From the NCBI GenBank assembly GCA_958450365.1, contig CAUEEP010000938.1:1736001-1800000 (forward strand): a stretch of 64,000 nucleotides of DNA. The letters run 5' to 3'. A program made the translations under genes and the position numbers. Of this stretch, positions 48,076-61,063 are shown piece after piece. Positions within the stretch are counted from its first letter, which is position 1; each line of letters begins with the position of its first letter. The notes under the pieces were generated by a model. It saw only the letters and a program-made list of their open reading frames with translations. It ran no database searches and was not told where the DNA came from. This stretch comes from Mesorhabditis belari. Its lineage: Eukaryota > Nematoda > Chromadorea > Rhabditida > Rhabditidae.

Positions 48076-48559
48076 ACAAATTGCCCCGAGAAATAACCGC
48101 TAGAAATAGAAACCCAAGCGTTTCAGGAAACTTGGAAAAATTCCGGTATTCTTTAATGTGGATATTCAGCTCTGCCATTCACTTTGTCAGGGGAAACTTT
48201 CAATTTCATCGCAAAACTCTTCTCATAAACTCAATTTTTAGTCAATCTTTCTATCATCAACTTGTTCAATCTTTACTTGAAATCACAAAAATTTACGTAA
48301 AAACCTGATTGATCACTTAAGGGGTAAAACGGGAAAATGAGAGGCGAAAAAAAACAAGGAGGAGAGAAAAAACAAGGAGCAGAAAAACTTCTTGGCAAAC
48401 CTCGTATCTTATTTGAAGATCTCGCGCCTGATCGTTGACTTGGAGAACAAAAAAAGACGGTGAACAAAGAAGGAAAGAAGGAAAAAAAAAACAAAAGAAT
48501 TTGAGGATTTTAGCTTCTTATGGGAAAGAATTGAAGGATGAGATTGATTGGATTTCATT
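48076..48559. other. Unique noncoding DNA
   Basis: No gene or element recognised. Confidence 0.35.
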
Positions 48560-49280
48560 TGAAAGAATGAGATTTGAAAGAATGAGCTTGGAAGAATGAG
48601 TTTAGAAGAATGAGCTTAGAAGAATGAGCTTGGAAGAATGAGATTAGAAGAATGAGCTTAGAAGAATGAGCTTAGAAGAATGAGCTTGGAAGAATGAGAT
48701 TAGAAGAATGAGCTTAGAAGAATGAGCTTGGAAGAATGAGATTAGGAGGAGGGAGGAAGAATGAGAGAAGTGAGCTTGGAAGAAGGGGGAAGAAGTGAGC
48801 TTAGAAGAAGGAGCTTGGAAGAGTGGATTAGAAGAAGGGCTAGAAGAATGAGCTTGGAAGAATGAGAAGAGGGAAGAGCAGGAAGAAGAGAAAAGAAGAA
48901 TGAGCTAGAAGAATGAGCTTAGAAGAATGAGAAAAGAAGGGGAGCTTAGAAGAATGAGCTTGGAAGAATGAGAATAAAAAAAGAAAGAGAGTGGGAATAA
49001 GTGAAGAATGAGCTTGGAAGAATGGTAGAAGAAGGGCTTAGAAGAATGAGCTTGGAAGAATGAAAGAATGAGAAGAATGAGCTTGGAAGAATGAGATTAG
49101 AAGAATGAGCTTGGAAGAATGAGATTAGAAGAATGAGCTTAGAAAGAATGAGCTTAGAAGAATGAGTTTAGAAGAATGAGCTTAGAAGAATGAGCTTGGA
49201 AGAATGAGATTAGAAGAATGAGCTTGGAAGAATGAGATTAGAAGAATGAGCTTAAAAGAATGAGCTTAGACGAATGAGAT
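48560..49280. repeat. 14-bp minisatellite, degraded centre
   Basis: About 45 units of GAAGAATGAGCTTG/GAAGAATGAGCTTA. Units between 48745 and 49075 contain many small deletions; the flanks are regular. Confidence 0.85.
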
Positions 49281-50675
49281 TTCATTGGATTTCAAGTTGG
49301 ACTGTATTTTTAAAAACTATCCTAACCATGGTAAACATTTCATTATAATAAAGCTATTTCCCATTCCATTCTATTCCATTCCATCAATTTGCCTTTCCTC
49401 CAAATAGTTGCCGGCTCATTTCCATACAAATTTGCATATATTGGCTAGCTGTTTACGGGAAAAAAAGACATCAAATGTTATTCTTTGCTAAGTTTAATTA
49501 AAGAGAATTGATAAATAAAGAGGCTTGATAAATAAAGAGACTTGATAAATCTAGATATAGTTATTAGATAAATCTTTTCATTTCTTTGAATAAATCTTTT
49601 CATTCTTCTCTTTCTTTCCCTTTCTCTTTCTTCTCTTTCTCTTTCCCTTTCTTTTTACATTCCGTTCACCATTTCAATCTCAATTTCGTAACGTTCCCAA
49701 ATTCTTTTTTTTTTCTTTACACTTTTGAAGAACCGATTTGAATAGCCAGTTCCAAGCGTCTTTTCTCTGATCGATACCAGTAATGGCGAAAGGTTTGTTG
49801 TCGAAAAGCCGATGGGAGAAAAAAAACTCTTATCAGTACCGCTGTAAAGGCTAGCTTTCCACAATTTTTCTGTCTCACAAAAAACTCTAGTAAAAACTGT
49901 AGTGAAGACTTGATGGGAGGTCTTTTTCAGTTTTTTTCTTTGGGAATAGGATGAGTTGGAATGGTGCCAATAGGGTGGGGAAGAGAAGAGACACAAAGGG
50001 GTGGAGTCTGTAAAAGAAATCTCTTCACAATCTCTCCACAACCTTTTCACAAGCCTCTTCACAACCTTTCACAACCCCCATTTCTTCATTTCTTCATCCA
50101 CCATTTTGCAATTTCATTCTTTTTAAATATTATAAATATTATTTATTCTATTAACTATCGATTACAGTATTCAAATTTTAAATAAACAAGCTGTAGTCTT
50201 CAAGACTTCCTAGCAACTAGATTTGTCAGCTAAATCAGAGCAGACAAAGCCAGAGAAGCCAGAGAAGCCAGAGAAGCCAGATCTCAGCCTACAGCATTGC
50301 TTTTTAAAATCTATTACTTGTCAAATCGAATTCTCAATCGATTTGCTACCATTTGTTGTCTTTTTTCCAAATCTCGAATGGTTTTTGGGTATCTGTGGTG
50401 AGCGATGGTGCCAGGCGTTTGGTTATGGGAAAAGGGGAGAGAAAGAGAACCAATCCAGCTGTCCCCCATCCCATTCTCTGCCAGCTTCTCCATTTCTACA
50501 GCTTTAATCAATAGCCATCCATTCCATTCGCATAAATTTCCCTTCCTCGTCTCCATGCAAATTGATTTCTTCTTTTTCTTCTTCTAAAGCTTTTTGAGCT
50601 TCTAAAACTCTGCGTTCTCTATTTGTAGATCTAATGCTTTAGTTTTGAAAGATAGAAGCGCTCTAGTTTATGTAA
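49281..50675. other. Unique islands, candidate regulatory DNA
   Basis: Octamer words ATTTGCAT at 49430-49437 and ATGCAAAT at 50555-50562. Pyrimidine-rich tracts at 49590-49660. No gene recognised. Confidence 0.4.
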
Positions 50676-51172
50676 CTTAGTTTACTAGTTTACTAGATTA
50701 CTAGATTACTAGATTATTAGTTGACTAGATTACTAGATTACTAGATTATTAGTTGACTAGATTACTAGTTGACTAGTTGACTAGATTACTAGTTGACTAG
50801 TTGACTAGTTGACTAGTTGACTAGATTACTAGATTACTAGATTACTAGATTACTAGATTACTAGATTACTAGAATTACTAGATTACTAGTTGACTAGATT
50901 ACTAGATTACTAGTTGACTAGATTACTAGATTACCAGTTGACTAGATTACTAGATTACTAGATTACTAGATTACTAGATTACTAGATTACTAGATTATTA
51001 GTTGACTAGATTACTAGTTGACTAGTTGACTAGTTGACTAGATTACTAGATTACTAGATTACTAGTTTACTAGGTTACTAGATTACTAGATTACTAGTTT
51101 ACTAGTTTACTAGATTACTAGATTACTAGATTACTAGATTACTAGATTACTAGTTTACTAGATTACTAGCTT
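50676..51172. repeat. 8-bp minisatellite TACTAGAT
   Basis: About 60 units of TACTAGAT mixed with TGACTAGT and TTACTAGT. Confidence 0.9.
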
Positions 51173-54004
51173 TAGAAGAAGCTTTTTAGTACAGTAATCC
51201 ATTTCGAATCCATTATTGTACTCTAAAGCTTTTCAGTGATGCTTTCTAATAGATTTCTGAAAAAGCTTACTATAGTTTAAGTTTAAAAATAGCACAATAT
51301 AGTACTTCATTGGTTAAAAGGTTAAAGAAAATCCAGACCTAAGTCCAGACCTAAGTCCAGACCTAAGTCAAACTCTTGGCTTTGGCCTAGCCTAGCCTAG
51401 TTAGCTTTTAGTTTTATGGATTTCAGAAAAGATTTCTGAAATCGTATCTCCATTTCCATGTCCATCACCGATTTCCCTCTTGTCATTCCCTTTTTGATTG
51501 AAGAGCCCAATAACTCTTTCCCCTTTCCCTTCATAAATCGAGGCTGAGAGAAAAGCCAAGAGGCAATCATGCGCCATTTTATTGTTTTTACACGCTCATA
51601 TCAAAAAAAGAAAGAACAGCAGCCTAATCTCGACTGAACTTGATCACCGTATTTATGGGCAAAATGCGGGAGTGACCTTGAGGAATGATATAATACAATG
51701 GTTTATCACAAGGCATGGCCATTAATGAAGCTTGTTTTATAGAAAAATAGAAAGCTACTCTTGAGCTGAGCTAGAGCACAATGATTGTGTTGTAAGAAAA
51801 AAGATCAGTTCCTATTCAATTCCTATTCAATTCCTATTCAATTCCTATTCAATTTCTATTCAATTCCATTCCCAATCAACTCAATTTCTCAGTCCTATTC
51901 AACTCTTCTACTTACTACTTCTTCGATCTGCTTTCCCCTTTCCATTCCTACTGTATTTGTTGACAGATTTCTGTCAAAACTTTCTGTGTTTCCCCTTTCC
52001 CTTGTGAAGCTGTCAATACTTTTACAATACTGATACAAGACCCACCCGAGAGCTGTTTTTTTCACGTTTTTTTCTCATCTCTAAGCCTTTCCCCCCTCAA
52101 GTGCTATAAAATTGAAAGAGCCAAGGCCATCGTTTCTTATCGCTTTTGGCTATGATTCTCAATTCTCGAGTCTAAAAAATCTCCTTTCACAACTCTGACC
52201 CCGAGAATTCCGTCTTCCGTCGAGAAAAGGATCGAGCCACCGAGTCTCGCACACTATCTATTTGAGAGGGGTTTGTTTTCTCAAAATTTCATTTTTTTTT
52301 TCAATTTCATTGACTCTTGAAATGTTACGGTATTTCTTGTCAAGCAAAAGTACAAAAAAACAATCTTGTTACGGTCAAGCAGATCTAGAAACTGTACCCA
52401 TGCCTGAGCCTGTCCCTAGCTTTGCCAGAACCTGGCCTAAGCCTGTCCCTAGCCTTGCCAGAACCTGGCCTATCCCTGGCCTATCCCTGGCCTTGCCCGG
52501 TTCTAGCACAACTCTAGATATTCCTTGAACAGTTCCTAGAAACTCAGGCTATTAGGCTAGTCATTTTTGGCTTTGACTTCCCATCGTTGGACATATTGAT
52601 CGAGATCTTACCTTTTAGGTCAACCACTCTTCTCCCCTTTTCGGTATCCGATCAGATCTCTTCAACTTTCCTTGTGAACTCTTGACCCCTCCAGTCCTTT
52701 CTTTTTGCACTCGATGCCGATCTGTTTACGCGGTGGATTAGAGGAATGGCCTGTTTCATTTGACCAAGCCCGATCGGCTGATCCCCTTTATGCAAATTCC
52801 GATTGCTCAATGTGTTTTGAGAAAGAATTGCCGATACTTGGCCATAAATTGGTGGTATCAATTCTTCAAAGTGGTTGTGTTAGCTGTGGAAAACAAGGAA
52901 TTGTTCTAGAGCTCGCTAAAGGTTTACAAAAGGTACAAAAGGTTTATCTTGCTGGCTTTATCTTGCTAGCTTTATCTTACTAAGAAGTCTACTGTAGTTA
53001 CCTCAAAAAAAGATATTGTCTTTATTTTCTTGAAAGTACAGTCTTGAAAGTACAGCCTTGTAAGTACAGCCTTGTAAGAGTATTCTTTACTAAGAGCTCA
53101 GTATATCGATTTCTTATCCTGTTCTTCCTAGTACAAAAGAAACTCCACTCAAGAAAGGGCAGACAAAGTTCAACTATTCAATCTCGATTCGATAGTCGGC
53201 TAACTGATGGGTAACTTGATACTGGCTCTTCTTTTCTCTTGTTCTTTCCCGTTTTTGGGGGTCGGGGTCTGTATTCAAATGGCAAGGAGGGGGAAGGAAT
53301 GGGCGGAGCTTTCGGGGAGAACACAGAGCTCTCCCCTCTCCCTTCAACCCCAACCCCTCCCCTTCCCAATGTCAGAGAAGGCTGCCCCATTCTCTCCATT
53401 CATCCCTTTCCCCATCTCCCCAACCATTTTCGAACAAATCGTCCCTTCTATTCTCCTTTGTTTATGGTTTTCGCCTGTTTTTGAAATCGTGCTTGGGTTT
53501 TTATTTTTTTCATCGTTTCAGTGATTTGATGAAAGCTTTAGCACATATTTTCTAATTGTTTTTGTGTATTTTGTGTCTCTAACATCTCAAATGAAAGCTC
53601 AAATGAAAGCTTTTTCTCTTGACTGCTTTCAACTTCAATTTTTTGCCTATTTCAAGGCTTTCTCATTCATTACTTTGTCAGTAATCAAGTGTAACTTTTC
53701 CTAATGCTTTATGTTATTCCACCAATTCATTTATTTATTTATGTCTTCTCAAGAATTCATCTCCCCGTTTTTCTATTGTTCGCTTCTTCTTCCCCAACCC
53801 CGATGGCATTTCCATTTGAAGGCCATTCCCTGGGAAACTCGAGGATCCTTTTCACTGAATTCTAGCATTTTCACCATTTTAGTTAAAGGAAAGTTTGAAA
53901 ATAACTAAAAAATCAAGCAAAGCCTAGTAAAAAAGCCAGCTCTAGTTCAAGTCTAGTTCTAGTTCATTTCAAGCATTCTAGTTCAAGTCTAGTTCTAGTT
54001 CCAG
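51173..54004. other. Unique islands with small repeats
   Basis: Bases 51805-51860 repeat TTCCTATTCAA; 52395-52505 repeat CCTGGCCTATCC-like words. ATGCAAAT lies at 52790-52797. Frames at 52705-52983 and 53207-53524 are not recognisable proteins. Confidence 0.4.
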
Positions 54005-54175
54005 GTCAAATTCTAGCTCTAAAGATCTCTAAAGATCTCTAAAGACCTCTAAAGATCTCTAAAGTTCTCTAAAGTTCTCTAAAGTTCTCTAAAGATCTCT
54101 AAAGACCTCTAAAGATCTCTAAAGATCTCTAAAGGCCTCTAAAGATCTCTAAAGGCCTCTAAAGATCTCAAATCT
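54005..54175. repeat. 10-bp minisatellite CTCTAAAGAT
   Basis: About 17 units with ACCTCTAAAG, TTCTCTAAAG and GCCTCTAAAG variants. Confidence 0.9.
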
Positions 54176-54847
54176 CAAATGCCATAGATTCCAGTTAAAC
54201 TCTAATCGAAACTACGCTTAAAACATCTAAACGAAACCAGTCGAGGTCAAGTTTTATTCATTTCACATCAGCATTCGATATTCAATTCATTTCCATAACC
54301 TATTGTTAGCCTGGACTGGGTATTGGGGATTGACCTTGTGCCCTGTAAGGGATTGAGGGTCATAAGTGGACCAGGGGGATGACCCTTGACACCCGCAAAT
54401 AGATGCCTGTAAAACCTTGCTCTTTTCAATCCATTCTATAACATTTGCCAGTTTTGCCCTAAGAATATCCAGATGGTCAAAGCTTATGGCGCAATCCATC
54501 GCCCTTTTTCACCACAGAAATACAAACCAGCTGTTTTGGCTTTTACATCGATCGACGATGGAAATAGAGTACTTAGGGATTTGAGAGATCTGTTTATACT
54601 CATAGCCAGAGATGTACAATTGTTAGAATCTTGTTTATTCAAGCGGTTGACCTGTTTAGCTTAAGGCATTCATCGATTCAAAGGCTTTGATAACAATGAG
54701 ACGATGAGACACTAGACAAGCCATGACAAAGGTTAAAGGCAAACTTATTGATCATTTTTCCTTTCAATCCATTCCAATTGATCGTTTTTCTTTCATTTCC
54801 GTTTGCTATTTCGTTTCTGCAAAGGTCAAGGCGGAATATGAGTAATC
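54176..54847. other. Unique DNA directly upstream of the CDK inhibitor
   Basis: No gene recognised in either strand; likely proximal promoter by position only. Confidence 0.4.
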
Positions 54848-54856
54848 TTTTTACAG
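54848..54856 (+). promoter_or_regulatory. Possible trans-splice acceptor of the CDK inhibitor
   Basis: TTTTTACAG ends 34 bases before the ATG, the usual arrangement for a spliced-leader acceptor in nematodes. Confidence 0.5.
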
Positions 54857-54890
54857 AAGAGCTCTCTTCTCAACCATCAAATCATCCAAA

Positions 54891-56179
54891 ATGACTCTTT
54901 TACCCACATCGCCGACGAAGCGACAAACAAAGTCAACCGCTCGACGATGTCTTTTCGGAAAACCCGATCCAAAACAGGTAAGGAGAAGTGAGAAGTGAAG
55001 AAAAGAAAGCTGGATCAAGACTGTAAACTTAGCTTGTAAACTAGCTTCTAACTTAGCTTCTAACTTAGCTTTTAAATTAGCTTCTAAATTAGCTTCTAAC
55101 TTAGCTTCTAAATTAGCTTTTAAATTAGCTTTTAAGTTAGCTTTTAAACTTAGTTATAAACTTAGCTATTAAGTAAATAGAATTGTCAAACAGTTGTGGC
55201 CGGCACTAGTAAATTGGTAAATTACCTAGGTCGAAGAACTGAAGATTAGATTTAAAAATCATCAGACAAATTTCAGACAAATCGCTGGCTAGAGGAACGT
55301 TTAAACGAGATTCGACAAGAAAAAGAAGCCAAATGGGGATTCGACTTTGAGAGGGAGATCCTACTTCCGTCATCCTCCACCACCGAATATCAAATCGTGG
55401 CCGTCGATCCGGCTACTGTGCCCAATTTCTACCATTGCAAGGTACACAGTAGGCTAAAATCTTTTTTCTATAACTTGTAGCCAAGATTAAACTGTTACTG
55501 ATCACCAGAATCCTATTGATTTTGTGAACAATAGCAAGAAAAGCAAGAACAATAGCAAGAACAGTAGCAAGAAGGATAGCAAGAACGATAGCAAGAACAA
55601 TAGCAAGAACAATAGCAAGAACAGTAGCAAGAACGATAGCAAGAACGATAGCAAGAACGATAGCAATTGATTTAGATCCAGAGCTTTGAATTGAAAGAAC
55701 TGTTTGATATCATTGTTTTGATCATTGATTTTTCAGGTGATCACGCGAAACGTGAAGCCCGTTGAGCCCGGAACACCGGACACGTCACCAGCTGAATCTG
55801 AAGAGTCAGACTCCTCCTTTATGGACACATCTGATTGCTCAAGCCTTGCCTCGCCTCTTCCCATCAAGAAACGAAGTGTAAAGACGCCGAAGAGACTTCG
55901 GAACAAGCAAAAGAGCAAGATTACAGGTGAGAGATTTAAAAGAATTCTGAAATTCAGAAATTTTGGATTCTATTCTAGCTCAAAGGGGTCATTCTATTAG
56001 AGGCTATAACTAGAGAATAACTTGAACTAACATCGATCTAAAGAACAGCTTATCAACCTCAATTTCTAGATTATCTCCGAGTGAAGAAACCGTTGCGGCG
56101 AGTCGCTGGGAAGAATGATTTGAGTGATTCGAGAGCTCCTCAACTTCTTTCAATCGCATCCACGTCGGCTCAATCATAA
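54891..56179 (+). CDS. cki-1: Kip/Cip-type CDK inhibitor
   Basis: Nuclear inhibitor of cyclin-CDK that imposes cell-cycle arrest. Exons 54891-54977, 55277-55441, 55737-55926 and 56070-56179 join in phase to 183 residues, close to C. elegans CKI-1. RRCLFG (18-23) is the cyclin-binding RxLFG box. KWGFDFE (48-54) is the CDK-contact strand, and VPNFYHCK (77-84) carries the Phe-Tyr pair that fills the CDK ATP site. Residues 96-102 (TPDTSP) and 134-135 (TP) are possible CDK sites. A basic stretch (128-141) is a likely nuclear signal. KSKITDYL with Arg and two Lys after it (143-154) resembles the PCNA-dependent PIP degron of p21 and CKI-1. The worm has cki-1 and cki-2; I favour cki-1 but cannot exclude the other. 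Introns 1 and 2 hold 12-bp repeats. Confidence 0.92.
55030..55170. repeat. 12-bp minisatellite in intron 1 of the CDK inhibitor
   Basis: About 11 units of TTAGCTTCTAAA/TTAGCTTCTAAC. Confidence 0.85.
55530..55668. repeat. 12-bp minisatellite in intron 2 of the CDK inhibitor
   Basis: About 11 units of AGCAAGAACAAT/AGCAAGAACGAT/AGCAAGAACAGT. Confidence 0.9.
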
Positions 56180-57049
56180 GCATTAAATCTCAAGCTACTG
56201 ACCGTACTTTGTGCTCTAACAAACGCACGTTTCGGCATCGACTTAGTTAAGCTTTAATACAAGTTAAGTACTGTAGCTTTAATGCAAAAACAACCCTCTC
56301 TTAAAGCCTAGCTTAACTTTGAACTCAAAAACTCTCAAGTTTCGGAAGATTTCTGTAAACCAGAGCACTAAATAGCCCTTATTTTTAACGTTAAATAACC
56401 CTTACCCACTTTGTCAGATCCTTGCGTTTACAAGAGCACAAAGTACAAGTCAAATCTTTTTTTTTTTTTTTTCAAAGCCTTCCAAAGCCTAGTCTCTTGT
56501 GGTCAATCAATTTGTTAGTAATTTTCAGGAATTTTCAAAATCTCCAATTATCCAATTATCCAATTATCCATTTATTCGACCACTCTTTTCATGTACAACC
56601 TGTGATATAATAAGTTCCAAGGCGTTAAAAGTCAAAAAGTTTCCCCCAAAAAAAAAGGCATCCAAAACGACTTTTTCCTTTTTGAAATTCTGATCGGGTC
56701 AATTTTCAGGGTTTTCTGAAGAAAAGCAAAAAAAATTTCGATTTTCCATTTTCCATTTGAGAGATTTTCGTTTGAAATTTGTTTAAATTAAATGAATTTC
56801 AATTAAATAAATTTCAATTTGAATCCTGAAAATAAATCCGAAGCTTTCTTTGGCAATAGCGGTGATTTTGCCGGAAATCTTTTCACTTTTTGGCTGTAGT
56901 CAAAAAGTAGTCAAAAAAAAAAAAAAAGAAATTTGCTGATTTCGCTTCAATCTCACCGTAAGTCGCTAATCGATTCTGAATTTTTGTGGTGTTTTTGTTT
57001 TTTTCCTCGTTCTTTTATTTGATTTTAAGGTTTTAATGTTTTTCTTTTT
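56180..57049. other. 3' flank of the CDK inhibitor
   Basis: AT-rich unique sequence; 3' UTR extent unknown. No gene recognised. Confidence 0.4.
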
Positions 57050-57372
57050 GTACAATTGTAGAAGGAATTGACAATTGTAGAAGGAATCGTACTATTGTAC
57101 AATTGTAGAAGGAATTGTACAATTATACAATTGTAGAAGGAATTGTACAATTATACAATTACTATCGGAATTGTACTATTGTACAATTGTAGAAGGAATT
57201 GTACAATTATACAATTGTAGAAGGAATTGTACAATTATACAATTGTAGAAGGAATTGTACAATTATACAATTGTAGAAGGAATTGTACTATTGTACAATT
57301 GTAGAAGGAATTGTACAATTATACAATTGTAGAAGGAATTGTACAATTCACAATTGTACAATTGTACAATTC
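57050..57372. repeat. AATTGTAGAAGGAATTGTAC minisatellite
   Basis: About 12 units of 26-28 bp. Most units contain the self-complementary words TACAATTGTA or TACAATTATA, so hairpins are likely. Confidence 0.85.
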
Positions 57373-57599
57373 CTATATAAATTTAGTCATTTCAACATCA
57401 TTTTTTCAAAAACATGTGCAAACTTTTAAGCGTTATTTGTTTTTTTTTTGATTTGAACTTTAATTATGCAAGATTTTTTTCTTCGTTTAGATAAAAATTA
57501 ACAGTTATAACTTAAATTTAAAACAAAAAACAAACAAAAATTTAAAAATAAATTGCAAAATACAAAAATTTGTATAAGATTTGAAGAAAAAGAAATTTT

Positions 57600-58135
57600 G
57601 GACAAAAGGAAAAATTTGGAGAATTACTTAACTCCCCTCTGGAGGAGGGGTAGGTCAAGTGCCTTGTGGTGTAATGGTTAGCGTTCTTGGCTGGTAGACA
57701 AAAGGTCGCAGGTTCGAGTCCTGCCGGCGATAAAATTTTTGATCTGCATCTATTTTCAATCTAGTTTAAAATAATCACAAATCTAACCTAACATTTCAGT
57801 TTATTTCAGTTTCAATTTTCAATAAACTTTTCATTATTTAAGTTTACTAAAATTTGATACCGAAGATAAAACCAAAGCTGTTCTTAGAGCTGACAAAAGG
57901 AAAAATTTGGAGAATTACTTAACTCCCCTCTGGAGGAGGGGAGGCCAAGTGCCTTGTGGTGTGATGGTTAGCGTTCTTGGCTGGTAGACAAAAGGTCGCA
58001 AGTTCGAGTCCTGCCGGCGATAAAGTTTTTGATCTGCATCTATTTTCAATCTAGTTCCAATCTTCCAATCCAATCACAAATCTAACCTAACATTTCAGTT
58101 TATTTCAGTTTCAATTTTCAATAAACCTTTGAGTA
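57600..58135 (+). pseudogene. Tandem pair of tRNA-like units
   Basis: Two ~230-bp direct copies (57605-57830 and 57897-58130) each contain a tRNA-like unit (57660-57731, 57950-58021). Each unit has TGGTGT(A/G)ATGGTTAGCG (A box), CTGGTAG (GGT possible) and a B box GGTTCGAGTCC, which becomes AGTTCGAGTCC in the second. The 5' acceptor does not pair with 3' CGGCGAT. The shared flanks (GGAGAATTACTTAACTCCCC, TCAGTTTATTTCAGTTTCAA) suggest either duplication or a SINE family. Confidence 0.55.
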
Positions 58136-58820
58136 TCAACGCTTATTAAAATTGATATTGCAGATTGATAAAACCAAGATTGAGAAAATTTGAAAAAACC
58201 AAAGCTGCCCTTAGAGCTGATTTTTAGGTTAAATCAAGCCAACGAACAGAGCCTGCAATTCTCTACATTATTCGATTTTTTTTTTTAAAAGCATAACCTA
58301 AACACATTTTGTTCATCTATCCAAGAACAAGAGATTGAAATTGAAATATTTTTCAACTTTTTTCTCAACTTCAATTTGGTTTTCAAATCCCAATTTTGAT
58401 GGGGATTTTGATCGATTTTGATTCCATCAATCAACTTTTTTGATTGATTTTTCCAATCTTTTCGACAAGATCAAGAGTTTCGTAGTGGGTTTTTCTTTTT
58501 TTGTGTAGAAGAAAACGAGAAATCGAATTGGTATGAAATTGGTTGATTGGTACCGGTCGGTGTCTCGTACAAAATCACAAAGCGAAGAGAGCTGCGCACG
58601 CTTTTTTTTTTTTGCATTGACTCCGAGAGATCGTTTCACCACTTTTTTTCAGTCGCCGAAAAGGTCTAAAGTCATAAAAAGACCTTCAACGAGAAAGGGG
58701 ATTCATTTCTGACTTTATTGCAAAAGACAGAGTGATCTACTTTCAGTTTATAGTTCAGTACAATAGCTACAGTATCTATAGCAGCTACAAGACATTACTC
58801 TGTTCCCCTATGACAGCTAC
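58136..58820. other. Unique AT-rich DNA
   Basis: No gene or element recognised. Confidence 0.35.
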
Positions 58821-59068
58821 AGTACGATCCAGCTTACAGTACACTCTTACATTGGCTACGAGACAGTACGAGTAGCATAGACAGACAGTAGCAAGAGGAG
58901 TTGCCTTATTGCCTTTCCAGGTTTGATTTGAGGCCGAAGTTAGATTCCAACGACGTTAGATTACAGTACGATTCAGCTTACAGTACACCCTTACATTGGC
59001 TACGAGACAGTACGAGTAGCATAAACAAACTGTAGCAAGAGGAGTTGCCTTATTGCCTTTCCAGGTAC
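58821..59068. repeat. Direct ~100-bp duplication
   Basis: 58821-58920 and 58967-59066 share CAGCTTACAGTACAC, TTACATTGGCTACGAGACAG and AGAGGAGTTGCCTTATTGCC, ending in TTTCCAGG. A plus frame after it (59116-59313, LDDLGVNYADYGGHFLKRKG) looks somewhat protein-like but has no known family. Confidence 0.65.
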
Positions 59069-59379
59069 CCGACTCTAAGCAATTATAATTTTTACATAGA
59101 ATGAGCAGCTGAGAAATGGTTCTAGTACAAAAACTCAATCTCGATGACCTTGGTGTCAACTATGCTGACTATGGGGGACATTTTTTGAAAAGAAAAGGCT
59201 CACTACCCAGAGACTCAATGTGGCGTTACTCTTATACATTGAAAAAGAATGAATTGATGTTCAGTGAAGTGAAAAGTCGCGCAGAGGCTCACAATTACAA
59301 AAATGTTGTTTAATTTTGTGCACACTGAGATTGTATAATGTAAAAGTAGTTTCATAGTGCTTTTAAAGTATCGATTGTA

Positions 59380-59765
59380 GCTGATGTAGGGATACTGTAG
59401 CTGTTGAGGATACTGTAGTCAATGTACTGTAGTCAGTGTACTGTAGCCGTTCTAGAGTATTGTAGCCGTCCGTTCTAGAGTACTGTAGCCGTTCTGGGTA
59501 CTGTAACCGTTCTAGAGTATTGTAGCCGTTCTAGAGTATTGTAGCCGTCCGTTCTAGAGTACTGTAGCCGTTCTGGAGTACTGTGGTCGTTCTAGGTACT
59601 GTAGCCGTTCTAGAGTATTGTAGCCGTTCTAGAGTATTGTAGCCGTCCGTTCTAGAGTACTGTAGCCGTTTTGGAGTACTGTAGTCGCTCTAGGTACTGT
59701 AGCCGTTCTAGAGTATTGTAGCCGACCGTTCTAGAGTACTGTAACCAATGTATGGTACCGTAATT
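59380..59765. repeat. Minisatellite of GTACTGTAGCCGTTCTAGA
   Basis: Irregular units of 19 and 23 bp (with a CCGT insertion) in a higher-order pattern of about 110 bp. Confidence 0.8.
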
Positions 59766-60650
59766 AGCTAGGGTACTGAGCTAAAACGCTTAACTAAAGC
59801 TTTAGCATTGATTTTGATGAATAGCCTCAAATTTATCTTCTTTTATCAATTTCCCACAGGCAAGTACCCCAAAAATCACTCGAATCGCCGGAGAATCGGG
59901 CAAATGTTAATTTAGGAACTCAGGAACATCAAACTTTTCTGTGGAAAGGAATTGTGTGAACTTTTCTATAGAAAGGGTAAAAGATATTTTACGATATGTC
60001 ACATATGCTTCGTCGCCGCGGCGATAAATACTCATCATCTCGTGTTGGGGTGAAGAGGCTGGGGTAAGGCTCACCCCCAACTACTAATGAATGACACAAA
60101 AAGAGGTAAAAGAGAGATTTGACCTGATTCTTTAGGCCTACCCGTTTTTTTTTCCCCTAGTGTGCACTCCGAACGTTTAGGGTGTAATCTAGGGACTCCC
60201 CACTTATCCCAAGCCCAGCCCAGGTCAACTGTCAATAGTTTTACAGGGGCATCCTTTTGGCACTTCACGAATGAATGAATACTTTATTGAATAGGAAATT
60301 TTCTGATCTAAACTTGGAATCTTGTACAAGAGCGAGTTCATTAGAGCCCGTTAGTAATGGGTCTTTTGGAGATGATCTTAGATTCTCATTGTTGCTTGAT
60401 CAGCTACAGTATTCTACTAATCCTTACAGCTACAGTACAATGGAAACAGTAGCAATCAATCAAGCAGTAGATCAATTGATCTGGCACACCTGGTACAGCA
60501 TAGATCTACTAAGGAGTAGGCTACCATTGGAATACTACGGTAGCTACTCATCAACTAAATAAGCTTAAGATAATAGCTAAGCTAATAGTTAATAGCTTAA
60601 GCTAATAGCTAAGCTAATAGCTTAAAATAATAGCTAAGCTAATAAGCTTA
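59766..60650. other. Noncoding DNA
   Basis: Ends in a loose AGCTAATAGCTTA repeat (60560-60650). The frame 60275-60562 is not recognisable. Confidence 0.35.
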
Positions 60651-61063
60651 CCGTAAATACTGTAATAGTACCCCACTGCCCTCGTACAGTCGCGTAGTCG
60701 CAAAAGTTTTTTAGTATTTCATTTTTTCAAAGCACCCGTACTTTCAAAAAATACGTCTTTGGTATCAAAAAATAGCCCTGAATTTCAGCTATTTTTTGAT
60801 ACCAAAAACGCTTTTTTTGATACCAAAGATAATGACGGTGCGGAGCGTTGCGTAGTCTAGCTTTGAACGAGTTTTTCTCGACACTGGTTTAAGCTACAAT
60901 GCGCGCTTAGGTATCAAAAAATAGCCCTGAATTTCAGCTATTTTTTGATACCTACACGCGCATTGTAGCATAAACCAGCGCCGAGAAAAACTCATTCAAA
61001 GCTAGACTACGAAACGCTCCGCACCGTCATTATGGGGGTGGGGTACTAATACAGTATTTACGG
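60651..61063. mobile_element. Palindromic MITE with CCGTAAATAC ends, copy 2
   Basis: 413 bp, TA at both sides, inverted orientation relative to 6510-6902, the same nested palindromes with fewer mismatches. Confidence 0.8.
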